From Bacteroidales bacterium (lineage in GTDB: Bacteria; Bacteroidota; Bacteroidia; Bacteroidales; UBA4417): 64,000 bases of DNA. Position 1 is the first letter of the stretch. Each line of letters opens with the position of its first letter. The position numbers and the translations under genes were made by a program. The stretch lies in NCBI GenBank assembly GCA_030654075.1, contig JAURYB010000078.1:90578-154577 (forward strand), in the 5' to 3' direction. Below are positions 17,375-29,100 of this stretch, piece after piece. Below the pieces are notes generated by a model. The model was not told the DNA's origin. It saw nothing but the letters and a program-made list of their open reading frames with translations, and searched no databases.

Positions 17375-19351
17375 CTATTCAACATCCAAAAACATTACTT
17401 CTGCGGGTTTTAGTTTTACGCTAAATTCCATTCCCTTGCCCATATCTACTTTATTCTTTATGTTTTTCAACCGAATAACATTTTTGGATATAATGTTGGT
17501 TTCCTGAATCTTATCTGTGTGGTTGAGTAGAATGATCATTTCTGATTTGTCGTTCTTCTTATGATATAACTCTACATACTTTGAATCAATATCAATATTC
17601 TGTTCCGGTTTTAGATAAGAATAGATTTTATAGGATTCATCATTTTCCCATGGATTATAGGTATCACAAAGTGACTCTTCGAGGTTTAAACGGGTATAGT
17701 AAAAGTTGCCTTTCTCGACTTTGGTTTTGAAAAAAACGCCTTCCCCCTTTTCATTCAGACTGTGATTGGCGCAATCGGGACAATTTTTAAGAAGGGTTTC
17801 AAATCTTTGTGAATAATACAACTGGGTCATGTTTAAATGACCAGCCACGGGAAACTTTTCGAGCAAATTTAGATTCTCTGTATGCTTGTTCACTAATAAT
17901 TCAGTGGGTTCATCCAATCTAAAGTTTAATTCAGGATTTACGCTAATGTTTGGGGCAAAATCATTGTAGAATGACTGATAAACGGTTCCTCCAGTATCAA
18001 GATATTTTTTGATTTTCTGTTTTGCTTCATTTTTGAGCGCAAAACCTGGTACAATAACAAAGGAGGCATCGGTAGGAACATCTGAATTTTCACGCAAAAA
18101 CCGTACATCCACATGGTTTTGTTTAGCAAGCACATAAGCGTTGATTGCTTTGCGAATGTAATCGTTCAACGAAACAGTTTCGGGAGCTACAATGTAACAT
18201 ACAGGCAATTGGTCGGTCCAGTCCAATCCCAAGGTTTTTGAAATATCGATACATTCTTTGAATCGTTCTGCTACCGGATGCTTTTTATTATTCACATCAA
18301 ATAATCCCATTTGATATTCAAGCGCATCAAATGTTCCGCCACCTTTCATCTGCCGTCCTTTTACATCAGGTTTTACATGAAAGGCCGTGTCAATATCGTG
18401 AGAACACCACCACACAAACCCGGCTGCGCCATCGGCCCAGCAACTGAAATAAGAGAGTTCCAGATAGTTGGCACGTTTCTGCTGACTCATCCAGTCGCCC
18501 GAAACGCCTGTTTCCTGCATCAATACTGGTTTACCTGCCATCTTTGCCCAGGCAATCATTAGGTTAGCACTGTAGGTAGTTCGCAAGCCAAACCACGGGT
18601 CATCTGCAATTGTTGCATGAAAATAGGAGTAAGAATGTGCCGACATGTAATCGGAGGCCAGCGAAATATTTTCAATTGGAAAATCATTATCAAACCCGGT
18701 TCCTATTCCGTTGGTTACCAAACGTTCCGGATCGCCTTTTTTGAACGCTTTGTAAATCTCGGCCATCCACGTTTTTGTCTGAGCAGGATTTCCCGTAAAA
18801 CCACCCACTGCTTTAAGCGCGTTTATTTCATTTCCGAAGTCGTAACTGTGTATGTATGGATTGTTTTTCAGGCTTTTGGCAACATTTTCGATGTACCAAG
18901 TTTCTGCTTTTATTTGTTCCGGATCGGTAAACATTTCTTTTGTTACCCAGTACGGATTGAAAATTCCTCCGCAAAGCCAGCCGGTAATCAAAGTCGGCTG
19001 TACCTGAATATTCCGTTTCCCGGCAATGGTAATCAGTTCGTTTAACCGATCAACTTTCTGTTGGTCAATTTTGTTCTTCTCCGGTTGCATTAAATACCAT
19101 AATGGCATAAAACGGATAAAATCAACTCCAATGCTGCTCAACGAATCCATGTCCTGCTCAATAGCTTTTGCATTCCAGTTATCCAGTATCTGAAACCAAC
19201 CGGTTGAGGGCGAATAATTAGCACCGTTTATAAAGGTGGGTTTGCCGTTCACGGTAATGTATTTCTTGTCAATGGCTTGTGTTGTCTGCGCCTTTAGAGC
19301 GGTATTTAAACCGACTAGAACCAGAAGTAAGATTATAAATTTGTTTCTCAT
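17375..19351 (-). CDS. GH5-like clan GH-A glycosidase
   Basis: A 658-aa secreted protein (signal segment 1-21, ending LKAQ) with a TIM barrel of clan GH-A type. The proton donor is Glu in YDFGNEIN near residue 173 and the nucleophile is Glu in MQETGVSG near residue 279, matching the strand-4/strand-7 pair of GH5 and related families. Residues from about 390 form a second domain resembling the trimerisation-like domain of some beta-galactosidases (SFVIVPGFAL, GGTVYQSFYND). A beta-mannanase, beta-mannosidase or beta-galactosidase role would suit the locus; the subfamily is not assigned. A GH31 remnant lies directly upstream. Confidence 0.75.
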   Translation of the reverse strand: MRNKFIILLLVLVGLNTALKAQTTQAIDKKYITVNGKPTFINGANYSPSTGWFQILDNWNAKAIEQDMDSLSSIGVDFIRFMPLWYLMQPEKNKIDQQKVDRLNELITIAGKRNIQVQPTLITGWLCGGIFNPYWVTKEMFTDPEQIKAETWYIENVAKSLKNNPYIHSYDFGNEINALKAVGGFTGNPAQTKTWMAEIYKAFKKGDPERLVTNGIGTGFDNDFPIENISLASDYMSAHSYSYFHATIADDPWFGLRTTYSANLMIAWAKMAGKPVLMQETGVSGDWMSQQKRANYLELSYFSCWADGAAGFVWWCSHDIDTAFHVKPDVKGRQMKGGGTFDALEYQMGLFDVNNKKHPVAERFKECIDISKTLGLDWTDQLPVCYIVAPETVSLNDYIRKAINAYVLAKQNHVDVRFLRENSDVPTDASFVIVPGFALKNEAKQKIKKYLDTGGTVYQSFYNDFAPNISVNPELNFRLDEPTELLVNKHTENLNLLEKFPVAGHLNMTQLYYSQRFETLLKNCPDCANHSLNEKGEGVFFKTKVEKGNFYYTRLNLEESLCDTYNPWENDESYKIYSYLKPEQNIDIDSKYVELYHKKNDKSEMIILLNHTDKIQETNIISKNVIRLKNIKNKVDMGKGMEFSVKLKPAEVMFLDVE

Positions 19352-19375
19352 TTCTCAACTTAATTAGGATTAACC

Positions 19376-19454
19376 CGGCCACACAAACACTTTGTATGAT
19401 TTTGAATTCTATTTCAGCCAGGTGGAAAGGTGGTTTTTCAATATCCTGCATTTA
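19376..19454 (-). pseudogene. Remnant of a GH31 N-terminal coding region
   Basis: About 80 bp match the stretch near 12793-12872 inside the GH31 gene 10904-13051. Translation gives EKPPFHLAEIEFKIIQ here and EKPPFDLAEIKFKTIQ there. The similarity then breaks down, so this is a fragment, not a gene. It sits between the GH5-like start and the end of the T9SS propeller gene, which suggests that a second GH31 copy once occupied this spot and was lost. Confidence 0.65.
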
Positions 19455-19521
19455 CTTTATTACCTCTAAGGAGTGATCTTCCTTCAATTTGCTTACTCGC
19501 GAATCGTTTACACCAATATTC

Positions 19522-22500
19522 TTATCGGATGATCAGTTTTTTGTTGATGCTTCTTTTTCCGATTTGAATTTTGATTACATAGACGCCTTTTACAAAGGCC
19601 TCGGTATTGATTGGCATGGTTGAAAGATTTGAAACGGTCTCCGATTTATAAACCTTTTTCCCCATTAAGTCGATGATATCAACATTAGCCTGCTCATGAT
19701 CCAGCAAATCCTTAAAATCAATGATAACCTTGTTAGTTGCAGGATTGGGATAAACCTGGATGTAAGAATCGTCTGTTATTTGTTCGGAAAGTCCTGTATT
19801 TATAGTAATCACCTTGACTACACAGGTATCCTTGTGGATTCCATCCGCTGATTTAGCGTAAACATAAGTTAATCCCAGTACGTTTTTAGCGGTCACCTTT
19901 CCAAGTGCATCTACTGTTGCCAGAGATGTATTCGCAGATGTCCAGGTTACACCGGGACGGGTAGTGTTGGCAGGAAGAAGTTCAAGGCTTAAGTTTGCCG
20001 TTCCGTTTTTTAACAATACCAGGGTATCCTGAGTTATATGGAAAGTTTCCACAGGTATAGCTTTTTGGAAATTGATATAATTAACGTTAAATCCGTCTTT
20101 ACTTATAAGCAATTGAAGCGTTTTGTTGTTTCCCGCTTTTATGCTCACATCCAGTTTATTTACATCAGCCCATATATCCCAATCACCGGATTTGGGAATT
20201 GTAAATAATGCTATAAGGGTGTCGTTGAGTAATAGTTTGCATTCTGATCCCCCGTTCGGACATGCTATGCGGGCAGTAAGGTCGTAAAGCCCTGCCTCAG
20301 CATTAATATAGTATTTCATCCATTCACCATTAGCGGTCCAACCCACGTAAAAACCGCCTCCAACGTCAGTACAGGAGTCAATATCTACTTCACTTAAGGG
20401 TCTGTAAAATTCTCCGTTGTTTGTAATGTCGGTATCCTGATAAGCCAGGCCTGCCGGACCTTCATCAAAATTTTCAGCTTCAATTATTCCCGGAATAATG
20501 CCTGGCATACCTCCAAACGGTTCGCGCATCTCAACAGGAACAGTTACCCGGCAAGTATCGCTGTAATTACCATCTTTTGTAGTAGCTATTATAAATGATA
20601 TGCCCGGTGTAAGAGCTTCGATTACTCCCGCTGAATCAACAGAAACAATAGAAGACGCAGTTGAAACCCATGTAACTTTTTTATTCAGCGCATTTACCGG
20701 CGAGATGCTTGCTGTAAGGATATCAGATTTTAAGATATTCAGGGTGATCGAGTCATGGTCGAGTTTAACCCCGGTAACAGGTATATTCTCAACAGTTACT
20801 ATGCAAGTGTCGCTTAAAGTTTCTTTATCGTCAGTAACTACTATTTTCGTTGTTCCTGGTGTAAGGCCGCTAATTTTGCCTCTTGTATCAACCGAAACAA
20901 TGGTTGGATCCAATGATTTCCATACTAATAAACGGCAGGCAGTTTCAGGAAGAATCTGAAGCTGCAGATCTTTTGATTCTGAGCCGATCAAAGTCTGGGT
21001 TTTTACATTAAGATTAAACCCGGTAACAGGAACTACAGAGCAATTGGCACATTCGCCTGTTGGACACCATGGATAGATTAATACTTTTCCATAAAAATCA
21101 TCTTCTACCGTAACTAAATATTGACCTGAACTTGTTTTAAAAGCAGCAATAGAGTTCACTAAATCGCACCATCCCGTTTTTTCAATACCGCCAATATTTG
21201 CTCCCGGAACCATTGTACCTGCTAAAGCACCGGTTAATGAATTATAAACCCATACCTTAGCCCTGGTTTGAACACCAACAACAAAAATGTAATCTTTCTC
21301 TATGGCCAGGGAAACCATATTTGATCCATCACCAGCAGCGGTAGATGGTAAATTAATTGTATAGGCGGCAGTTCTGTTTCCGGTGCTCCAGTTATTATAC
21401 CTGGCCATTACTAATCCGCACGATTTCCAATCGTTTGTGTAAGGTTTTGCAGCCGTATAACCACTCAGATACATTATATCGTTATCCGAATCATATTGAA
21501 TCCGTCTTAATGAATTGAAAGGAGCAGGTGTGGTGGTAATGGCGGGTTTTAAATTGTAAACTGGTACTCCGTTTGTAATACTTTGTAGCGTATGCCTTCT
21601 GATATCATCGTATACAAACCATATATCGCCTTTATTATCAACATAGTTCCCAAACATATCATATTGCCAAAGTACATTTGAAGTGGTTTCTCCGGTATCT
21701 TTCTGACCGTTGCCATTCGTGTCATTCCATTGGCTTTTCCCAAATATTTCACCGCAGGGTATAGTAATTTCATTTTCGGGAGTAAACCTGAAAAAAGAGA
21801 AACCTGCGCCGCTCATACTATTCAGGTACATTAACAAATTTCCATTTATCCTGCGCATAAATGGTGTGGCAAGATGACCACCACCATTTTTGGTACGAAT
21901 GTCGCTGTTCGCATAAGTAGTCCTGTCAAGAGTCCAACCTTTCCAGGTCCATTGCTGGCCATCGGGTTTGGAATAATCCATGGTAAAATGTTCATGTTTT
22001 GTATATAAGTCGGCTCCATCTGTCGAAGGGTCGAATGAACCCATATCAACAAATTCTAAACCAAGCATTTGCCAATTGCGACTACCTTCACGTGTATAGC
22101 TTTCAACACAACTTCCCATCCCATCCGCATCTATTGTTTTATCAATATCGGTATTATTACCATTGCTCCATACAATGATATTATGACTTGAATCTACTCC
22201 AACCAGATTTGGCACATTAAATTTCAACGGTTCAACCAATCCTTTGGTGCCTGATAAAATACCCCCCTTTGTGCCAAAACTTTGAACCAAAGCAGGTGTG
22301 GCATCAATGTTATTGTAAATATGAATTTGCATGTTGTTGCCAATATCGGTGACCAGCAATTCGTTGTTGGTCTTATCTATTGCAATAGATTTAGCTTGTA
22401 CCCCGGTAGCTAATCTAACGTTTTTAAGTAATGATCCGGTCGGCGAATAAGCTTTTATGCAAGCGCCTGTGCCTGGGCCCCAGGCATTGGCATCGTAGGT

Positions 22501-23085
22501 AAGCACCCAAATGTTGCCCGATGCATCCATGGCAAGTGGACCGGGACGGGTTACTGACCAACTACGCAGTAAAGAACCATGCGTTGCTGCACTGTAAACT
22601 TTAATTTTACCACCAACATAGTCGCTTACAAACAACTCGGTTGCATTGGCAACCAAACCCTTCACAGTTGCCGTACTTGCGGTAAATTCATTACCGTTTT
22701 CAGTATAACCGGGTCTGTTAAAACGCGAAATTTTACCCTCATGTACCGATGCCCAAACGAAGGTAGCATTCGCTGTGATTCCACCTCCATCTGCCTGTCC
22801 GTGTTGATTAGGAATTGCTCCTATACACTGTCCGTTTTTATAAATACCAAGTTCTTTGCCAGCTTCCTCCCAAAATGAATTGGTGAAAATTGTACCGTCG
22901 GCTTCAACAAACATGCTGTTTGCCCAATTTTGAACAAAGTTATAACTGGTTGTTGAAGGCGCATAAGTATTGCCAATCCAGGAGGTAGTGTACGAGCCGG
23001 GTAATACCTGAGCATTTACCTGAGCAAAACTTATTGCCATAAAAGCAATAAAAAATAATACTTGATTTTTATTCATAACATTCAT
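19522..23085 (-). CDS. Large secreted beta-propeller-like protein with Big2, CBM6-like and T9SS domains
   Basis: 1187 aa. A signal peptide (ending VNAQ near residue 26) is followed by about 600 residues of short repeated beta-rich segments with an NHL/propeller look (for example SIAIDKTNNELLVTDIGNN). Two Ig-like Big2 domains follow at about 690-855 (VSVDTRGKISGLTPGTTKI, VSVDSAGVIEALTPGISF), then a CBM6-like module at about 865-1010 (GIIEAENFDEG, GWTANGEWMKYY), a third Big2, and a T9SS type A sorting domain (YIQVYPNPATNK to the end). The N-terminal 660 residues share motifs with the protein at 26131-29673 (LPGxxxxSWIGNTY near the start, WCPTGEC/WCPTGDC at the end), so the two are paralogues. 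No catalytic residues are recognised. It may be a surface binding protein or an undescribed enzyme acting on the locus substrate. Confidence 0.8.
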   Translation of the reverse strand: MNVMNKNQVLFFIAFMAISFAQVNAQVLPGSYTTSWIGNTYAPSTTSYNFVQNWANSMFVEADGTIFTNSFWEEAGKELGIYKNGQCIGAIPNQHGQADGGGITANATFVWASVHEGKISRFNRPGYTENGNEFTASTATVKGLVANATELFVSDYVGGKIKVYSAATHGSLLRSWSVTRPGPLAMDASGNIWVLTYDANAWGPGTGACIKAYSPTGSLLKNVRLATGVQAKSIAIDKTNNELLVTDIGNNMQIHIYNNIDATPALVQSFGTKGGILSGTKGLVEPLKFNVPNLVGVDSSHNIIVWSNGNNTDIDKTIDADGMGSCVESYTREGSRNWQMLGLEFVDMGSFDPSTDGADLYTKHEHFTMDYSKPDGQQWTWKGWTLDRTTYANSDIRTKNGGGHLATPFMRRINGNLLMYLNSMSGAGFSFFRFTPENEITIPCGEIFGKSQWNDTNGNGQKDTGETTSNVLWQYDMFGNYVDNKGDIWFVYDDIRRHTLQSITNGVPVYNLKPAITTTPAPFNSLRRIQYDSDNDIMYLSGYTAAKPYTNDWKSCGLVMARYNNWSTGNRTAAYTINLPSTAAGDGSNMVSLAIEKDYIFVVGVQTRAKVWVYNSLTGALAGTMVPGANIGGIEKTGWCDLVNSIAAFKTSSGQYLVTVEDDFYGKVLIYPWCPTGECANCSVVPVTGFNLNVKTQTLIGSESKDLQLQILPETACRLLVWKSLDPTIVSVDTRGKISGLTPGTTKIVVTDDKETLSDTCIVTVENIPVTGVKLDHDSITLNILKSDILTASISPVNALNKKVTWVSTASSIVSVDSAGVIEALTPGISFIIATTKDGNYSDTCRVTVPVEMREPFGGMPGIIPGIIEAENFDEGPAGLAYQDTDITNNGEFYRPLSEVDIDSCTDVGGGFYVGWTANGEWMKYYINAEAGLYDLTARIACPNGGSECKLLLNDTLIALFTIPKSGDWDIWADVNKLDVSIKAGNNKTLQLLISKDGFNVNYINFQKAIPVETFHITQDTLVLLKNGTANLSLELLPANTTRPGVTWTSANTSLATVDALGKVTAKNVLGLTYVYAKSADGIHKDTCVVKVITINTGLSEQITDDSYIQVYPNPATNKVIIDFKDLLDHEQANVDIIDLMGKKVYKSETVSNLSTMPINTEAFVKGVYVIKIQIGKRSINKKLIIR

Positions 23086-23837
23086 ATTCTATAAAATTTT
23101 TAAAACTTACATTAGATCGTTTTTCTTAAATTTCTATGACCCAACATTTATTTATGCTTATCTATACTTAACAGTTGCGTTCCATACAGCGGATGTCTGA
23201 AAAACCAGAAAGAAGTGCTTAGTTTTGCATTTTCGTAAATAAATTAAGTCTTATTATTTTTCAAATCGTCCAGCCCTTTTCAACCAGGATAGTTAACCGA
23301 CTAAACGAATAAGCCAAATTACAATAGTTATTTATGGATACTTGTGCGCGAGGCTAGTTTGTATCAATCGAACCTTAAAACTGAAACATAAGCTCTGCTG
23401 TAGAAGATTTAAAAATTGGAATATTGGGGTTGTTTGAGTCATGTACGTAGGGCTTGCTGAAAAACAAAAATTGAATACCCCCTTTGTTTTCCCATAGGGA
23501 ATCAATACCAATAGTCAAATGATATTTCAAGGCAGCATTGTCCGTAGGACATTAACATTCATCGTATTAGGTTAATCCCCTGACGGGGAATCAAGTTGCT
23601 GATTGTAATTTTTTATTGGTATTTATCTCCTGACGGGGAAACTCAATTCGTTAATGTATACGGATTACGAAAAGAATAGTGAGTTATCCCTGCATTGGTT
23701 ATTGTGTAAGCTATAGGCTATTAATATACAAACAGATACTTAGCTAATTAACAGCAGGTTCTAAGTAAACCTTCGTTAGTACCCTGTAATCAAGCATTTG
23801 CTCCAATAATGATCAAGATGAGTAATCAGGTTAAATT
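23086..23837. other. 752-bp spacer with small palindromes, no gene
   Basis: I see no supported gene. The spacer contains TGTCCGTAGGACA (near 23539) and two CTGACGGGGAA units near 23580 and 23628, REP-like hairpin motifs. Stretches such as TGTCTGAAAAACCAG (near 23193) and GGGCTTGCTGAAAAAC (near 23450) have the look of insertion-sequence ends, but no transposase remains. It divides the minus-strand series into an upstream block (23.8-43.2 kb) and a downstream block (10.9-23.1 kb). Confidence 0.4.
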
Positions 23838-26072
23838 TTATTTTACCTCTTCCAATAAAAATACTGCACTGGCAAATTCGCTCATAAGGTTCACCGAAAG
23901 TACTCCCTGTTTTCCCCAGTATCCTGCATTTAAGCCTTGGCTCATTAAGAATTCTCCTGAGTAAACAGACTCTATATCATTAAATGATTTTTTACTGCTG
24001 GAGTCAACATTTATTTCGTTAACCTTGTATTGTTTGTCAGGATGAAGTCCTTGCAATTTAATATTGGGATAAAAATCGCCAAACATGCGTTGGGTTTGAT
24101 ACACAAAAACAACCGATTTGTCTTTGTTGTCGGTTACATACATTAACGAAGCCAATGAACTTTGGTAGGGCGATACCAAACGGTACAAATTACCGAATTG
24201 AACTATAGGACGTATATTTTTATAGGTTCTAACAGCTTCTTTGGCAAAAATTAATTCTTCGGGTTTAAGTGTAGAAGGAAGTAATTCAATACCCAAACGT
24301 CCACTCATGGAAACATCAAACCTGTATTTAAGTGGAGTAATACGTTGGGTGATGCCGTTAGGTACAGGCGCAACATGAGCTGCCATGGATATTGCCGGGA
24401 AAAAGTGCGAGGTTCCGTTTTGAATATATATCCGTTGCAGAGCATCTGTATTATCACTCGCCCAAAACTCATGAAAGTACTGAAGTGACCCATAGTCAAC
24501 CCTGCCGCCACCACTGGCACATACCTGAAATGTAATGTTTGGATGTGTTTTAATTAAACTGTCGCAAATTTTATAAAAGCTTTGTATGTATTTAACCCAA
24601 AACTGTTGTTGTTCATTGGCTTGCAAATAGGGCGCATATGGATTAGTTACCGGGCTGTTACAGTCCCACTTTACATACGAAATATAGTTATTCTGAACAA
24701 TTACTTTGCTCACCGATTCGAACACATATTTTTGAACCTGTGGATTGGTTAAATCCAAAACGTAATTATTACGCTCTGCATATTGAGGTCGCCCATTTTC
24801 TTTAAGAACCCAATCGGGGTGCTTTTCGTACACCTCGCTTTTCTCATTAACCATTTCTGCTTCAACCCATATACCAAATTTTATATTTTGTTTTTTAGCC
24901 TCTTCAATAGTTTTATCTAAACCTTTGGGGAAGCGTTTTTTGTTTACATCCCAATCGCCTAAGCCCATTGCATCATTGTCACGTTGGTATTTGTTGCTCC
25001 CAAACCAGCCATCATCGAGCACAAACATTTCAACGCCCATTGTAGCTGCATCCTGGATCATGGCAATTACTTTTTTTTCATCAAATTCGAAGAAATTTCC
25101 TTCCCAACTGTTTAGCACAACGGGACGCAATTGGTTACCATCCTGTATGCCGTATTTACGAGCCCATGAATGAAAATTCCGGCTCATTAAACCTTTGCCT
25201 TCACTGCTATAAGTAAACAGGAGCGGAGCGGTCGAAAACTCATCGCCTGGTTTAAGTGGGTATTCCGAAGCAAATTCATTTATTCCGCATATAATATTGA
25301 GCTTTCCCTCTGCGTCTTTTTCAAATGATAATTTCCACGAACCTGACCAAGCCAAAGTACCACCAATTAATTCGCCGGTTGTTTCAGTTGCGGGTTGGTT
25401 GAGCGACACAATAAATGATGGGTTGAAAGTATGTGAAGTGCGCACTCCTTGTTTCGATTCAATTGAGGTTATGCCTTGTTTAAGTTCAACATCCTCCATT
25501 TTCATTTCGCCAAACCACGAACCATAAAATTTAGTCAGGAAATACTTTTCGGATAAAACGGGAATACTTGCAGATGCAAATTTCTTTAAAGTCACCGTGC
25601 CGGGTTCGTTATTTGAATACGTACACCAGGTTTGTATAATGTCCTCATTGTAAAACACTTTGAAATAGACTGTAATATAAAAAGGCAGCAATTTATCCTT
25701 TAATAATACATTTACTGTTTCAATAGTATCGCCCGATGCTTTAATATTGTGGCTTAGATATTTTAATTCGGTAGAAAGCAGCCCGTTGGAGTGAACCGCA
25801 AATAAAGCAGGTTCGGTAAACTTTTTGCCTGAATAAGCGCTAATAATCGGCCCTACCGGAGGTCCGTCATACCTGACAAAATCGGCTGTATTACTTAGCC
25901 TTTTTCCATAATAATATAAATACACCATCGAATCGCTGTTAATGGCATAAACTGCTGACGTGTTTTTTGTTTTTAGCACAATAAGCTCCTTATTTGGATT
26001 GACTTTTTGAGCGTACATTCCTGTTGAAATGGCAAATACAAAGGTTAGAGCCAGAAATTTGTTACTATTCAT
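23838..26072 (-). CDS. GH36 alpha-galactosidase
   Basis: A 744-aa enzyme from the ATG at 26072, chosen because MNSNKFLALTFVFAISTGMY is a clean signal peptide; the ORF extends 16 codons further upstream without one. GH36 motifs are FVLDDGWFGSN, GLGDWDVNKKRFPKGL, FGIWVEAEMVN, the nucleophile Asp in YVKWDCNSP near residue 467 and the acid/base Asp in ASDNTDALQR near residue 540. It should remove terminal alpha-galactose from galactomannan-type side chains or raffinose-type sugars in the periplasm. It lies 58 bp downstream of the propeller protein and is probably part of the same transcript. A second, distinct GH36 lies at 37317-39479. Confidence 0.93.
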   Translation of the reverse strand: MNSNKFLALTFVFAISTGMYAQKVNPNKELIVLKTKNTSAVYAINSDSMVYLYYYGKRLSNTADFVRYDGPPVGPIISAYSGKKFTEPALFAVHSNGLLSTELKYLSHNIKASGDTIETVNVLLKDKLLPFYITVYFKVFYNEDIIQTWCTYSNNEPGTVTLKKFASASIPVLSEKYFLTKFYGSWFGEMKMEDVELKQGITSIESKQGVRTSHTFNPSFIVSLNQPATETTGELIGGTLAWSGSWKLSFEKDAEGKLNIICGINEFASEYPLKPGDEFSTAPLLFTYSSEGKGLMSRNFHSWARKYGIQDGNQLRPVVLNSWEGNFFEFDEKKVIAMIQDAATMGVEMFVLDDGWFGSNKYQRDNDAMGLGDWDVNKKRFPKGLDKTIEEAKKQNIKFGIWVEAEMVNEKSEVYEKHPDWVLKENGRPQYAERNNYVLDLTNPQVQKYVFESVSKVIVQNNYISYVKWDCNSPVTNPYAPYLQANEQQQFWVKYIQSFYKICDSLIKTHPNITFQVCASGGGRVDYGSLQYFHEFWASDNTDALQRIYIQNGTSHFFPAISMAAHVAPVPNGITQRITPLKYRFDVSMSGRLGIELLPSTLKPEELIFAKEAVRTYKNIRPIVQFGNLYRLVSPYQSSLASLMYVTDNKDKSVVFVYQTQRMFGDFYPNIKLQGLHPDKQYKVNEINVDSSSKKSFNDIESVYSGEFLMSQGLNAGYWGKQGVLSVNLMSEFASAVFLLEEVK

Positions 26073-26130
26073 TTTATTAATTTTAGCATAAAACATCAAA
26101 TCGGAATTTATTTCTCCCAATTGAAGTAAG

Positions 26131-29100
26131 TTATTTTACCACCAGTTTTGCGTTATTTACCTGGTTCTCGCTGCGCACGTTAACGATATAAATTCCTTTG
26201 TTTAATGAAAGATCCGGTATTTTGACAGGTGAAGCAATTGATTGGGTTTTGTAAACTGTTTTTCCCGTCATATCAATTATACTAACAATATGATTTCCCA
26301 GCGTTCCCATCTTAACGGTAAGTTCACCCTCTTTATAGGGATTAGGATAAACCTGGATGGATTGGGCTTTTTTAATGGTAGCCTCTATGCCTGAAATAAT
26401 ATCAGTGTTTCCTAAAACAGAGGCTGCCTGGAGGTGAAATGTACCTGTTCCGGCCGATTGTATCCAGGTAACTGTTAAAGTTTGATTTGCCTCGGTAGCA
26501 TTATAGATGATGGTAAAAATACCAGCCCATTTATTTGTGCGGGTTGTCGCAACTGCTTTTTCAAAATCCATCGCAGCATCGTTTGATAAATGAGCTTTTA
26601 AAATTCCACCGGCGGCATTTCCGCTTACATAAACTTTAAGTGTATCTGATTTGTTTCCAGCTTTTACATCGAATGAAAAACCATTGCCAATTCCGGTAGA
26701 GCGCTGTCCACTCAAATTAGAGGAGCTACTTTCGGTAGGTGTACCTCCAGTCCACGATATTTTGCGTTGATCATCAAAGTATTGGGTTGCTGTACCTTTG
26801 ATAAGGGAATAATCACTGATTGAATTGGTCTTATAGCCGGTTGCCTTATGATCGTTGTTGGTAAAATGTTTCCAATCGGCAGTGCCCGATGAAAGATTTA
26901 CATCGGTGTAAAAAAAGCCAAAATCCCCGGTTAATGTACCACTGACCGGAGCATTTGCGCTATATCGGATAAAATCGATACCCGTCCAGTTACCACTGGT
27001 AGAAACAAATTTTACGACATGTTCAGTATTTGTTAACCCCGTGAGTGTAGCAAAGACATTTGCCCCACCGAAAGGCTCAACACTTTGAGAAAACAAGCCC
27101 TGTGAAACGCCATCTATAAATATCTCGACATCTCCGCCACCGTTGAACGTTTCGCAGTAAACCTCAAGATAAGATCCGGTAAAAGTATAGAGTGCATAAT
27201 CATTTGGCACATCCGTTGAATGGGCACTTCCATTATAACAAGTACCACAGGGATCAAGAACATAACCACTCCAGGTCCAGCCTGGATCTTTATCATCAAC
27301 TGTTACCAGACTGGAAACTGTTATGGGAATAATGTCCGACCAGCCTGTCTTCCCAGAATTATCGACTGCTTTTACCCTCAGCTTAATATTTCCTACAGGC
27401 AAGCCGGTCCAGTTAAAAGAATAGGGCGCGGTTTTATCGGAAAACAATACGGCGTCACCCGCATAAAATACCACTGAATCTACTGTTCCATCGTAATCTG
27501 TAACCGTAGCTTCAAGCAAAACGTTATCAATGAATGAATAACTTCTCTTATTCAGGATAAACTGTACATCGGGAGAGCCGTCTGTAACTTTACAAAATAC
27601 AGATTGACTGTAAGCTATGGCTCCTGAAGCGGAGGTAGCTTTGGCATTTACTTTGATTTTACCTGCATGGGGCGTATCCCATACAGCCTGAAAAGGAGTA
27701 GTTAATGATTCCGCGACAATAGTGTCGTTAACCAGGAATTGTACTTTGCTTACCACCGAGGTGTCCTTTGTTACATCAGCATTAAATGCAAATGGATTAT
27801 AATTCAGGTAAACTTTGTCGCTTTCGGGAGTTGTAAGGTTAACTTTCATATCCGATTCCATGCAATCACCTGTGGGGCACCAGCGGTAAAGAATTACGCG
27901 CGACAAAAAATCATCTTCTACAAACACAAGGTATTCTCCTGATGAAGTTCTTTTATATGCCTGAATACCAGAACTGATATCAACCCAGCCAGTTCGGTCG
28001 AGTCCGCCAGTGGACGCATCGGGGATCATGGTGCCAACAAGGTTTCCATTGGTTAAGTCGGTAACCCAAACCTTCGCCCTTGTTTCCCATCCTGCTTCAA
28101 ATGCGTAATCGCCGGCTACTGTCCATGCCGATTGATGGGGGCCTTTAATGTCGCCTATATATTTTGCCGTCCGGTTTCCGGTTGACCATTTATCAATAAT
28201 ATACATTTTACCCCCATCGATATTGCGGCATGAAGCGGATAATACCACAAGCCTGTCCTTGTCCTCCTGCATTACCATTTTTCCAATGCTGTTAACACCT
28301 GCAATCGTAATTTCCTCGACATTATTATCGGAATATGTAATGTTTCCGTTAGTTTCAATCGTGGCTTTCCAGATTTTTATCGGGTTACCTCCCTGCCAGA
28401 TATTACCGGATTTGTCAACAAAATAGTCGCCACTTTCGAAAGAATTAGTGCGCATCGAATATTCGTTGCTTTGATACTTGCCATCGTTGTTGAGGTCGCT
28501 CCAAAACATTGTTCCACCCTGGTTGGTGCTTAACCTTTGTGGTGGCCACCAATAAGTAATGGGTAAGTCATAGATACGATGATTGCGGGGGAAAAACATT
28601 CCGCAGGGCACAGCTATATCAGTATTTGGAATAAATTTGAAAATCTGTGGAGGCTGGCATGTCATGCCGTTTATCCACAGATACCGAACCCCATTGATTT
28701 TTTGCATTGTAACACCGGTAAGGCCATGTTCCCCGCCAGCTTTTATATCTTCGATACCTCGCGGGTCTTCCGGATAAGTGTATGAATCTAATGTATATCC
28801 TACAATCGACCACTCTTTCCCGGCCGCTTTCTGACTGAAATCCAACCGCATGTGCTCCTGTACACCATAAATGTCGGCAGCATCAGTTTCCTCGTCATAA
28901 AAAACATTATCGACAAAGAAATAGTTTTCGACACGCCAATCGAGTATCCAGTTGCCACTCACTTTTTTAAAGCAACGAATGGCTGAACCCATTTCGCTGG
29001 TGCTTACAAAAATACGGCCTTGCGAATCGCAGCCAACGCCTGTCATTCCCCAAAGTTTGTAGGGATGATAAAACCCCGGAGGATAGCTTTTTACAGGATA

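Noticed and set aside
23185..23470. Insertion-sequence ends (CTGAAAAAC-type motifs)
   Set aside because: No transposase remnant, clear terminal inverted repeat pair or target duplication could be found, so only noted in the spacer entry.
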